Below are positions 24,839-36,016 of a stretch of 64,000 nt of DNA, piece by piece. The stretch is taken from contig NZ_QJHK01000003.1 in NCBI RefSeq assembly GCF_003202435.1, forward strand, positions 1 through 64,000, in the 5' to 3' direction. How positions within the stretch are numbered: position 1 is the first letter of the stretch; the number at the start of each line of letters is the position of its first letter. The position numbers and the translations under genes were made by a program. The notes below the pieces were generated by a model, which ran no database searches, had not been told where the DNA came from, and worked only from the letters and a program-made list of their open reading frames with translations. Origin of the DNA: Flavobacterium cheongpyeongense (GTDB lineage Bacteria > Bacteroidota > Bacteroidia > Flavobacteriales > Flavobacteriaceae).

Positions 24839-26350
24839 ATGAAAAAAATCTACTACTTAATGCTGTCCCTTTTGGTATCGGCATCTGTTACGGCAACCAC
24901 TTATTATGTTACACCAACCGGAAGCACTACCAATTCGGGATCCAGTTTTACTACAGCCATGAATTTTAAAACCGCTGTAGGCAAAGCCGTTGCCGGAGAT
25001 GTTATTTTATTACAGGCCGGAACTTATACTATTGCGTATACTGCCGGAGCTAAAAATACTATTTCGTTTACAAAATCAGGAACAGCGGCTAGTCCTATTA
25101 AAGTAGAATGCGTTAACAACGGAAGAGCCATTATCGATTTTTCTTTTCCGGATCAGGAATGGGTACAGGATTCGTATGGGTTTAGCATTACAGGTTCTTA
25201 TTGGAGTTTTAAAGGAATTGCTATTACAAGAGCAGGCTATCAGGGTGCTTATGTAACAGGCTCGAATACTACTTTTGAAAATTGTGCTTTTTACAACAAT
25301 CGCAATACCGGACTGGAAATTAACAAAGGAGGTTCAAATACTACGGTAAAAAACTGTGATGCCTACAGAAATTATGATCCTAAAAAAAAGGGAAGCATGG
25401 CTGATGGCTTTGGTCCAAAACAAGAACAGGGACCGGGAAATAAATTTATCAACTGTCGCGCCTGGGAAAATTCAGATGACGGATATGATTGTTTTGACAG
25501 TACCCAAAAAGTAACTTTCGAAAACTGCTGGGCAATCAGAAACGGAGTAGATGTATGGAATTATGGAGGCTTTACCGGAAACGGAAATGGTTTTAAAGTA
25601 GGAGGAAATTCTGTTCCGGCAGACAATGTACTAACCCGATGTGTTGCTATTGGTCATCCTCAAAAAGGATTCGATCAGAACAACAATACCGGAAGCATAA
25701 CGGTTTATAATTGTACAGGCTATGGCAACAACATCAACTTTGGTTTTGGAAATCCGGTACAATCGGGTAAAAAACATATTTTCAAGAACAACATTTCCTT
25801 ATCCGGAACCATCTCCATATCAAATGCAACACAACAAAACAATTCGTGGAATCTGAGTGTGACTGTAAACGCTTCCGATTTTACGAGCACCAGCACTTCA
25901 CTAGCCATTGGAGCAAGACAATCAAATGGAGATCTTCCAACAAATTTGCCTTTTAAATTAGTTCAGGGAAGCGATTTGATAGACAAAGGGACCAATGTAG
26001 GCCTTTCGTATTCTGGTGCTAATCCAGATTTGGGTTATTCGGAGAGCAACTTCACAACCGCAAAAAAAACAAATAATGATCTGACTGAGGAAACGGAAGA
26101 GGATAACGCCGGTTTTACATATCATTATTTTCCGAATCCGGTAAAAAATACCCTGACGATAGAATTAGATAATGAAATGGCAAGAGGAGTCATAATTCAA
26201 TTATTTGATTTATCCGGAAAATTAATTCTGAATCAAACTACGAATGAGCAAACACAAATATTGAGTTTAGAGAGTATACCGGCAGGAGTTTATATATTGA
26301 CTTTGACAACTGATGGAAATACAATAAGTAAACGAATTGTTAAAAATTAA
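24839..26350 (+). CDS. Pectate lyase family 9 with type IX secretion sorting domain
   Basis: This 503-residue protein has a signal peptide ending near SVTATT. It opens TYYVTPTGSTTNSGSS, typical of PL9 and other right-handed beta-helix lyases. The PL9 pocket is visible in SMADGFGPKQEQGPGNKF near 185 and CRAWENSDDGYDCFDS near 203-218, which carry the calcium-binding Asp residues. GNGFKVGG near 245 contains the likely catalytic Lys. Residues about 425-503 form a type A sorting domain: YHYFPNPVKNTLTIEL, LFDLSGKLIL, LESIPAGVYILTL and the final KRIVKN. It should be exported across the outer membrane by the Por system, and it is the only complete protein in this window with that signal. Confidence 0.9.
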   Translation: MKKIYYLMLSLLVSASVTATTYYVTPTGSTTNSGSSFTTAMNFKTAVGKAVAGDVILLQAGTYTIAYTAGAKNTISFTKSGTAASPIKVECVNNGRAIIDFSFPDQEWVQDSYGFSITGSYWSFKGIAITRAGYQGAYVTGSNTTFENCAFYNNRNTGLEINKGGSNTTVKNCDAYRNYDPKKKGSMADGFGPKQEQGPGNKFINCRAWENSDDGYDCFDSTQKVTFENCWAIRNGVDVWNYGGFTGNGNGFKVGGNSVPADNVLTRCVAIGHPQKGFDQNNNTGSITVYNCTGYGNNINFGFGNPVQSGKKHIFKNNISLSGTISISNATQQNNSWNLSVTVNASDFTSTSTSLAIGARQSNGDLPTNLPFKLVQGSDLIDKGTNVGLSYSGANPDLGYSESNFTTAKKTNNDLTEETEEDNAGFTYHYFPNPVKNTLTIELDNEMARGVIIQLFDLSGKLILNQTTNEQTQILSLESIPAGVYILTLTTDGNTISKRIVKN

Positions 26351-26401
26351 ACCGTTTGAAGAAATGACATTTTTTTGAGCAGTAAATGACTAATAAACCC
26401 A

Positions 26402-26462
26402 AAAGTCGCAATTCATAAAACCTTTCAATTCTAAATTTTAAGGTCTTACGATTTGCGACTTT
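26402..26462. repeat. Inverted repeat after PL9
   Basis: AAAGTCGCAA (26402-26411) and TTGCGACTTT (26453-26462) are perfect 10-bp arms. Partial inner pairing (AAACCTTT against AAGGTCTT) would make one long hairpin. No strong T run follows, so it is at most a weak terminator for PL9. Confidence 0.55.
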
Positions 26463-26594
26463 AGAATTAATAATTCTGGGGTATTATTGTATCATTGTAA
26501 CAAATTTATGTTTAATACAGAACCTGAAGGAGGACATGCTAACTTGATGAATTGGAAAGATCAAGAAAAAAATAAATATTGAAATAAAAGAAAT

Positions 26595-26897
26595 GATTGG
26601 ATTAAAATTGAATAAAAAAAATGGAGAAATAAAACTTAGATAGAATTTTGTATTCTTTCATCCACACTAATATTATGTGTTATTTATATTTTAAATGAAT
26701 CGGACGGGAATATTACATCAGCAATTTTATATTTTAAAGCATTGAAATCAGATTCTATTATTATTGGATTAATAGCTTTAATAGTATAATATTCAATTAC
26801 AATAAAAACTTTATTCGGAAAATATAGAAATCATTTAAATATTAAAAGTTCCAAAGAAGGTTTAATAATCCCAAATGATTTGAAAGAGCTAAAATAA
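26595..26897 (+). pseudogene. Decayed small ORF, possibly a membrane protein
   Basis: MIGLKLNKKNGEIKL opens at 26595 and stops. A shifted frame then gives LILCVIYILNESDG and SAILYFKALKSD followed by IIIGLIALIV, stops, and continues YSITIKTLFGKYRNHL to 26897. Two hydrophobic stretches and a Lys-rich end look like a small membrane protein broken by a frameshift and a stop. A terminator follows. Random AT-rich sequence is the alternative. The surrounding 760-base gap shows nothing else. Confidence 0.3.
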
Positions 26898-27017
26898 TCA
26901 CTGCTATACAAATTGAGGTATTTGAGTGAATTACAGTTTTAGATCGTGTTTTTGTTAGATATTAAAAGAATTAACAATAAATTTCAATACAATAAGGATC
27001 ATTCCATTAACACTCCA

Positions 27018-27050
27018 AAATGCTCTCAAATTCAGGAGCATTTTTTATTT
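27018..27050 (+). terminator. Terminator before the GH78 gene
   Basis: AAATGCTC (27018-27025) pairs with GAGCATTT (27036-27043) around a 10-base loop and is followed by T-rich sequence. It ends whatever is transcribed across 26500-27000. Confidence 0.75.
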
Positions 27051-27113
27051 CAGGACAGTACAGGATGTAAAATGTAAACCTAAAACTTATTTTTAGACCC
27101 AAAATATCTTTTT

Positions 27114-29297
27114 ATGCGAAATCGATTTCCAAATTTCAAAAAATTATTTGTTTTTATTGTTTTATTTTCCTCATGTGCTTTGTATGCTCAGGAAAATAAG
27201 CCTGCCACATGGATTTGGTATCCAGGCGATTTTGAAGTTTGGTTAAGCAATAAAATGCAGGTAAGACGCACAGAACGCGAAGCCGTTTTTCCTCCCCTTT
27301 GGCAATATTACAGTCCATACTCCTTGGTAACTTTTCAAACAGAAGTAGCTATTCCGGAACCAGAAGAGGTAAAAATCTACTCCGAAGGATCTTTTCAATT
27401 ACTTTTAGATGGTGTTCAGGTTTATGGCCAACCAAAATCATTAAAAATTCCTGCCGGGAAACACAAAATTTCCTTTAAAGTATATAATCAAGAAGTGTTG
27501 CCCGCTATTTATATTGCGGGTAAATATGTTAAATCTGATGCATCCTGGAAAGTGACCAACGAAGATAAACTTTGGATTGATGAAAATGGAAAAGCACAAC
27601 AATCCGGTACGCCGTGGGTGCCTGTTGGTTCCTGGAATTTTGATTTACCAGAACATAAACCTTCTGGATTTAAACTAACAACCACACCCTGGAATGCCAG
27701 AAAAACAGAAAAAACAGGAGCTGGTCAGTTGGTGGATTTTGGTAAAGAAACTTTTGGTTATATTAAAATTCACGGTTTAAAAGGAAAAGGCAAAGTAGCA
27801 CTTTATTATGGCGAATCTCGTGAGGAAGCCCTGGATACTGCCAAATGTGAAACACTAGACCATTTATCTTTTGATGGAAACCAGCCTGAAACATACACAC
27901 ACGATGGATCCAAAGCATTCCGCTATGTTCAGGTACACGCAGATCCAACGGTAAAATACGATTCCATTTCGATGCTTTATGAATATTTGCCATTAGACTA
28001 TCGTGGCGCATTCAAATCTTCAGATCAGGAATTGAATAAAATTTGGGATGTGTCGGCTTACACGATGCATTTAACCTCCCGCGAATTTTTTATAGACGGA
28101 ATTAAACGCGACCGTTGGGTTTGGTCCGGCGATGCTTATCAAAGTTATTTAATGAATTATTATTTATTCTTTGATTCGGCTTCGGTAGAACGAACGCTGT
28201 TGGCGCTTCGTGGTAAAGAACCTGTAACGGCTCATATCAATATCATAATGGATTATTCACTGTATTGGTTTGTGGGTGTTTACGATTACTATTTGCACAC
28301 GGGTGATACGAAATTCATCAAAACTTTTTATCCAAGAATGAAATCACTTATGGAATTCTGTTTAGAAAGAAGAAACAAAAATGGATTCCTGGAACCTTTA
28401 GAAGGCGATTGGGTTTTTATCGATTGGGCGAACGGATTACCAAAAACCGGCGAGGTTAGTTTTGAGCAAATGCTTTTAGCCAGAAGTTTAGAAGCCATGG
28501 CAGTTAGTGCTGAAATTGCAGGTGAAAAGGACGACCATAAACAGTACAAAAAATTAGCCTCTGATTTAAAAACAAAATTATTTGATGTGTTTTGGGATAA
28601 AAAAGAAAACGTGATGAAACACCAGCGTATCGATGGTAAAATGCAGAATATTGTCACCAGATACGCCAATATGTTTGGTATATTTTTCAATTATTTTAAT
28701 GAAGAACAAAAACAAAGCATCAAAAACAAGGTCTTACTTAATGATAAGATTCTTCAAATCACCACACCCTACATGCGTTTTTATGAGTTAGAAGCCTTGT
28801 GCGCCATGGGTGAACAAAATTATGTTTTGAAAGAAATGAAAGACTATTGGGGCGGAATGCTAAAAGAGGGAGCAACCTCATTCTGGGAAGAATACAATCC
28901 GACCAAAAAAGGAACAGAACATTTAGCGATGTATGGACGACCTTATGGAAAAAGTCTTTGTCATGCTTGGGGTTCCAGCCCAATTTATTTGCTGGGGAAA
29001 TATTATTTGGGTGTAAAACCAACCGCACCAGGATATGCTGAATATGAAATCAAACCGAATTTAGGCGGACAGGAATGGATGGAAGGAAAAGTACCAACAC
29101 CAAAAGGTGAAGTTGCCGTATATTGTAGTACCAAAGAAATCAAAGTAAAAGCTTCCGAAGGAGAAGGAAAATTGGTTTTCGAAAGTAAAACCAAACCGAA
29201 AGCAAGTTCAGGAACGATTATAGAATTGGCGAAAAATAAATACCAATTGATTATAAAACCAAATGTGGAGTATAAAGTAAGTTATAAAGCACTTTAA
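27114..29297 (+). CDS. Alpha-L-rhamnosidase-like protein, GH78
   Basis: This 727-residue protein has a signal peptide (LFVFIVLFSSCALYAQ). N-terminal beta-sandwich domains come first, then an (alpha/alpha)6 barrel from about residue 300. The GH78 active-site block is DGIKRDRWVWSGDAYQSY near 325-343. Canonical enzymes have RxE there with Glu as acid, whereas this branch has Arg-Asp-Arg, so Asp is the likely acid. The second carboxylate lies in GATSFWEEYNP near 585, followed by HAWGSSPIYLLGKYYLG. Family members cut terminal alpha-L-rhamnose. A GAAATCGATTTC palindrome overlaps codons 2-6. It opens the rhamnogalacturonan gene run; a repeat-filled gap follows. Confidence 0.85.
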   Translation: MRNRFPNFKKLFVFIVLFSSCALYAQENKPATWIWYPGDFEVWLSNKMQVRRTEREAVFPPLWQYYSPYSLVTFQTEVAIPEPEEVKIYSEGSFQLLLDGVQVYGQPKSLKIPAGKHKISFKVYNQEVLPAIYIAGKYVKSDASWKVTNEDKLWIDENGKAQQSGTPWVPVGSWNFDLPEHKPSGFKLTTTPWNARKTEKTGAGQLVDFGKETFGYIKIHGLKGKGKVALYYGESREEALDTAKCETLDHLSFDGNQPETYTHDGSKAFRYVQVHADPTVKYDSISMLYEYLPLDYRGAFKSSDQELNKIWDVSAYTMHLTSREFFIDGIKRDRWVWSGDAYQSYLMNYYLFFDSASVERTLLALRGKEPVTAHINIIMDYSLYWFVGVYDYYLHTGDTKFIKTFYPRMKSLMEFCLERRNKNGFLEPLEGDWVFIDWANGLPKTGEVSFEQMLLARSLEAMAVSAEIAGEKDDHKQYKKLASDLKTKLFDVFWDKKENVMKHQRIDGKMQNIVTRYANMFGIFFNYFNEEQKQSIKNKVLLNDKILQITTPYMRFYELEALCAMGEQNYVLKEMKDYWGGMLKEGATSFWEEYNPTKKGTEHLAMYGRPYGKSLCHAWGSSPIYLLGKYYLGVKPTAPGYAEYEIKPNLGGQEWMEGKVPTPKGEVAVYCSTKEIKVKASEGEGKLVFESKTKPKASSGTIIELAKNKYQLIIKPNVEYKVSYKAL

Positions 29298-29299
29298 GT

Positions 29300-29340
29300 T
29301 TTTAGTAATTAGTGCCTAGTCCTTAGTGATTAGTTGTTAA
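29300..29340. repeat. TAGTAATTAG-type dispersed repeat (second copy)
   Basis: AGTAATTAGTGCCTAGTCC and TTAGTGATTAG follow the GH78 stop directly. The wording matches the stretches at 21038 and 58737. Confidence 0.6.
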
Positions 29341-29343
29341 GTT

Positions 29344-29550
29344 TTAAACGTCTAGTTTGTCATTCCGAATTAAAGGAGATCTGATAGCGATAGCGAATAG
29401 ATGAAGTAAATCACACACGTAACCACAAAGATTGTCTCGTCAGTTTTGTCATTTCGAGGAAGGAGAAATCTCCACAAGTAGCTCCGCACAGAATGTCGCC
29501 AATCTTTGTAGAGTTTCTCACGAAGATTTCTCGTTCCTCGAAATGACAAG
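29344..29550. repeat. Nested inverted repeat, GTCATT-GAGGAA family
   Basis: TTGTCATTTCGAGGAAGGAG from 29447 pairs with CTCGTTCCTCGAAATGACAA ending at 29549. An inner pair, ACAAAGATTG near 29425 with CAATCTTTGT near 29500, is interleaved with it. A diverged copy of the GTCATTCCGA text starts at 29350. The same family is at 40916-41041. It fills most of the 290-base gap. Confidence 0.75.
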
Positions 29551-29588
29551 ATTGAAGAAATTCAGAGTTAATAAAAAATAAAAAACCA

Positions 29589-31271
29589 ATGTTTTCAAGA
29601 ATAAAAAAATACCACTTTAATCCTTTAATAACAACTTCTGTATTGTTGTTTTTGATATGCTTTCAATTTTCAGCAAAAGCACAAAATACAGCATGGAAAC
29701 CTGTTTCTTTTGAAGTTATTAATGATTACAAAACTTTTACAACAACACAATACGCCCACATATTTTCAGGAAGCAAACACAATATTGTTAAGCTTGCCCC
29801 GGAATTGAAAGGATTAACAGGAGTTGAACTTCCTTTAGATAAATATAAAAACGGAACAAATACACCTTTGCAATTAAAATTTAAAGAACCAGTTCAGGTA
29901 TTAATTGGTGTTTTTCAGGAAACAGATAATAAAGAATTTCTGCAATCGAACGCCATAGAAAACGGAAATCTGATTCTTAAAAATGGGGTTACAATTACAG
30001 GTTTAGCTCCCGTAAATGTATATGCGATTGCGTATCCAAAAGGAACACAAACCATCAATCCGGGAAAAGGATTATTCGCCATTTTAGGAGTAGTAAAAAC
30101 TTCTCAAAAATTGGAATTCAGAAACGCTGAACTTCCAGACGGAAAACTTTGGAATCCAACTTATATCGTTGAAGGATTCTCCGATGAAAAACCACTTTTC
30201 GAAATCATTGGCGGAGAAAACAAAGCCGTGATCGACGAAGGAATGCCAGGAACCGAAGACATTCAGGGAGGTTTTGAAGGCGGTCGTGTGGTGAAAGTAG
30301 ACGATACCTATCATATGTTTCCAACCGAAAGAGCAGGCGAAAAAGGAGTGGATTATTATTATGATCGTGTCAAAACCAAAATCGGACATTGGACGAGCAA
30401 AGATGCGATTCACTGGAAAAGAGAATCGACAATTTATCAGGCCAGCGGAGTTTACGCCGTTACCGAAGACGATAATCCGATGAACGACCGACGTTCGGCA
30501 ATTTGGTCGTATATGCCGGTTTTTAACGAAAAAGCAAACAAATGGTACGGCTATTACTTGGCGTACACCGTTCACAAAGAAATTGAACCAAACCATTCTT
30601 TTGGAAGAATCTGGCGTTGTGAATCAACTGTCGATGGAATCAACGGAATCGGTGGTCCGTACAAAGATATGGGCATTGTTATGGAACCGGGTTTGGATTC
30701 ACAGCCTTGGGAAGGACGTCAGGGAGTAGCTTCCTTTTTTCCGTATAAAGTCGGAGATAAATATTTTGGATTTTACAGCGGAGCTTATCCGTTTAGTTCA
30801 TGGGCAGATTATCCGAAGAAATCAGGGAAAGGCTGGTTTGTGGCTTTGGCAGAATCGAATAGTCTGGAAGGTCCCTGGAAACGATTAAATAAAGGTTTGG
30901 AACCAATAAAAACGATACATCCGCAATTTGTCGAAAATCCGATTGTGAGTCAGTTGCCAAACGGTTTATACATCGCCATTTTTGACGGAGGCCCGGAAGG
31001 CTGGGGACATCATTTACCCAATATGATGGGTTATTCACTTTCGAAAGACGGAATCAATTGGGGAGAGGCAAGATATTTACCAATAGAAACCAAAGTCGAT
31101 AAATGGTGGGATATTATGAGAACCCCGCTTTGTTTGATTCCCGAAGGAAATGATGTTTACACGATTGTATATAATGCGATTGATTTGAAAAGAAGATTTC
31201 ACCCAACAGGAATGGTAAAAATAAAACTGAACAAAGACGTAATGGAATCGAGATTGAAGGAGTTGAAATAG
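29589..31271 (+). CDS. Secreted five-bladed beta-propeller, glycosidase-like (GH43/32 clan)
   Basis: This 560-residue protein has a signal peptide ending near FSAKAQ. Residues about 35-205 form a beta domain with VNVYAIAYPKGTQTINPGKG. From about 215 a propeller follows, with blades seen as GGRVVKVDDTYHMFPTERAG, IGHWTSKDAIHWKRESTIYQ, SYMPVFNEKANKWYGYYLAY and VENPIVSQLPNGLYIAIFDG. These are the usual GH43/GH32 blade motifs, with acidic residues at blade starts. No exact subfamily or catalytic triad is certain. Context suggests an exo-glycosidase on a pectin side chain. It is followed 90 bases later by another propeller protein. Confidence 0.65.
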   Translation: MFSRIKKYHFNPLITTSVLLFLICFQFSAKAQNTAWKPVSFEVINDYKTFTTTQYAHIFSGSKHNIVKLAPELKGLTGVELPLDKYKNGTNTPLQLKFKEPVQVLIGVFQETDNKEFLQSNAIENGNLILKNGVTITGLAPVNVYAIAYPKGTQTINPGKGLFAILGVVKTSQKLEFRNAELPDGKLWNPTYIVEGFSDEKPLFEIIGGENKAVIDEGMPGTEDIQGGFEGGRVVKVDDTYHMFPTERAGEKGVDYYYDRVKTKIGHWTSKDAIHWKRESTIYQASGVYAVTEDDNPMNDRRSAIWSYMPVFNEKANKWYGYYLAYTVHKEIEPNHSFGRIWRCESTVDGINGIGGPYKDMGIVMEPGLDSQPWEGRQGVASFFPYKVGDKYFGFYSGAYPFSSWADYPKKSGKGWFVALAESNSLEGPWKRLNKGLEPIKTIHPQFVENPIVSQLPNGLYIAIFDGGPEGWGHHLPNMMGYSLSKDGINWGEARYLPIETKVDKWWDIMRTPLCLIPEGNDVYTIVYNAIDLKRRFHPTGMVKIKLNKDVMESRLKELK

Positions 31272-31361
31272 AGCCAAGAGTAAAGAAGCAAGAGAATAGA
31301 ATAAAGAGAAAAGAAACTTTGCGCCTCGCACCTTGCGAAAACTATCAAGAATAAACCAACA

Positions 31362-32495
31362 ATGAAGTACTCAATTAGATATCTCATCATTGCGATAACA
31401 GTTGTATTGATCAGCAGTTGTACGACTACCAAATACAAAAAAAGAGAAATCAACGAAACCGTAATGCAGGAGATTTATAACGAAATCAAAACGCCTTACA
31501 AATACGGTTTGGTATTGGTGCCAACGGACAACTCCTATAAAATGGACTGTCCGAGCGTTTTCAGGAAAGACGGAAAATGGTTTATGACCTATTTGATTTA
31601 TGATGGAAGAGGTTACGAAACCTGGCTGGCAGAAAGCAATGATTTACTAAACTGGAAACATTTAGGAAAAGTAATGTCTTTCTCGGAAAACGAAAAGCAC
31701 TGGGATGTGAACCAAAAAGCAGGATATATTTCGTTGCAGGATCCAACCTGGGGCGGAAGCTACGAATGGGAAAAATACGATGACAAATACTGGATGAGTT
31801 ATTTTGGCGGAGACAGCAAAGGCTACGAAGCCGGAGTTTTGTCAATCGGGATGGCATATACCACAACATCTCCGACAAAACCACACGAATTCCAAAGACT
31901 GGAAAATCCGGTTTTAACGCCAAAAGACAAAGACGTAAGCTGGTGGGACAATAGCACGATGTACAAAAACAGTGTCATTCGTGACAAAGAGAAATTGACA
32001 GGACATAATTTTATCATGTACTACAACGCAAGAGGCGATAGTCTGAAACCGCAAAAAGGCGCAGAACGAATCGGAATGGCGGTTTCTAACGACATGAAAA
32101 CCTGGAAACGTTTCGGTAAAAATCCGGTACTAAATAACCATAGAGGAATTACAGGAGATGCTTTTATCCAAAGAATCAATGACACCTGGGTGATGTTTTA
32201 TTTTGGCGCTTTTTGGACGGGTTGGGATCAGGGTGCATTCAATCGTTTTGCTGTATCGAACGATTTAATCCATTGGGAAGATTGGAAAGGCGACAATTTA
32301 ATACAATCATCAGAACCGTATGATGATATGTTTGCCCACAAATCATTTGTCGTAAAACATAACGGAATCGTATATCATTTTTATTGTGCTGTAAACAAAG
32401 CAGAACAAAGAGGAATTGCAGTAGCAACTTCAAAAGATTTAGGAAAAAGTGAAACGAGTTTTGTAGCGCCGCCGGAGAAGAAGAAAAAACAGTAA
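31362..32495 (+). CDS. Lipoprotein five-bladed beta-propeller, glycosidase-like
   Basis: This 377-residue protein has a lipoprotein leader with lipobox-like VLISSC at residue 20, so it is probably membrane-anchored. Propeller blades are seen as CPSVFRKDGKWFMTYLIYDG near 64, ETWLAESNDLLNWKHLG, ERIGMAVSNDMKTWKRFGKN near 237, GDAFIQRINDTWVMFYFGAF and FAVSNDLIHWEDWKGDN. This matches proteins labelled glycosylase or GH43-like in Bacteroidota. The Asp at 63 and an acidic residue in GDAF may be catalytic, but the set is unproven. The Lys-rich C-terminus (EKKKKQ) is probably disordered. It probably works with the GH2 gene that follows at 78 bases. Confidence 0.65.
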   Translation: MKYSIRYLIIAITVVLISSCTTTKYKKREINETVMQEIYNEIKTPYKYGLVLVPTDNSYKMDCPSVFRKDGKWFMTYLIYDGRGYETWLAESNDLLNWKHLGKVMSFSENEKHWDVNQKAGYISLQDPTWGGSYEWEKYDDKYWMSYFGGDSKGYEAGVLSIGMAYTTTSPTKPHEFQRLENPVLTPKDKDVSWWDNSTMYKNSVIRDKEKLTGHNFIMYYNARGDSLKPQKGAERIGMAVSNDMKTWKRFGKNPVLNNHRGITGDAFIQRINDTWVMFYFGAFWTGWDQGAFNRFAVSNDLIHWEDWKGDNLIQSSEPYDDMFAHKSFVVKHNGIVYHFYCAVNKAEQRGIAVATSKDLGKSETSFVAPPEKKKKQ

Positions 32496-32504
32496 TTGAG
32501 TTGA

Positions 32505-35914
<3,410 letters not shown>

Positions 35915-35931
35915 ACAAAGAAGATCAAAAT

Positions 35932-35989
35932 AATCTGCCAAATCTGCAAGATCTGCGGGAGTAATTTTTTCTCGCAGATTTGGCAGATT
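35932..35989. repeat. cagatt-type inverted repeat
   Basis: AATCTGCCAAATCTGC (35932-35947) pairs perfectly over 16 bp with GCAGATTTGGCAGATT (35974-35989) across a T-rich loop. Related text is at 45868-45974 and 63820-63850. Confidence 0.75.
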
Positions 35990-36016
35990 AAGCAGATTAG
36001 AAAAGCATAATTAATA

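Noticed and set aside
30084..30596. Long minus-strand open frame (170 codons) inside the first beta-propeller gene
   Set aside because: It is antisense to a clearly conserved protein and shows no domain or leader; similar antisense frames at 7235-7687, 51408-51812 and 1182-1532 were dropped for the same reason.
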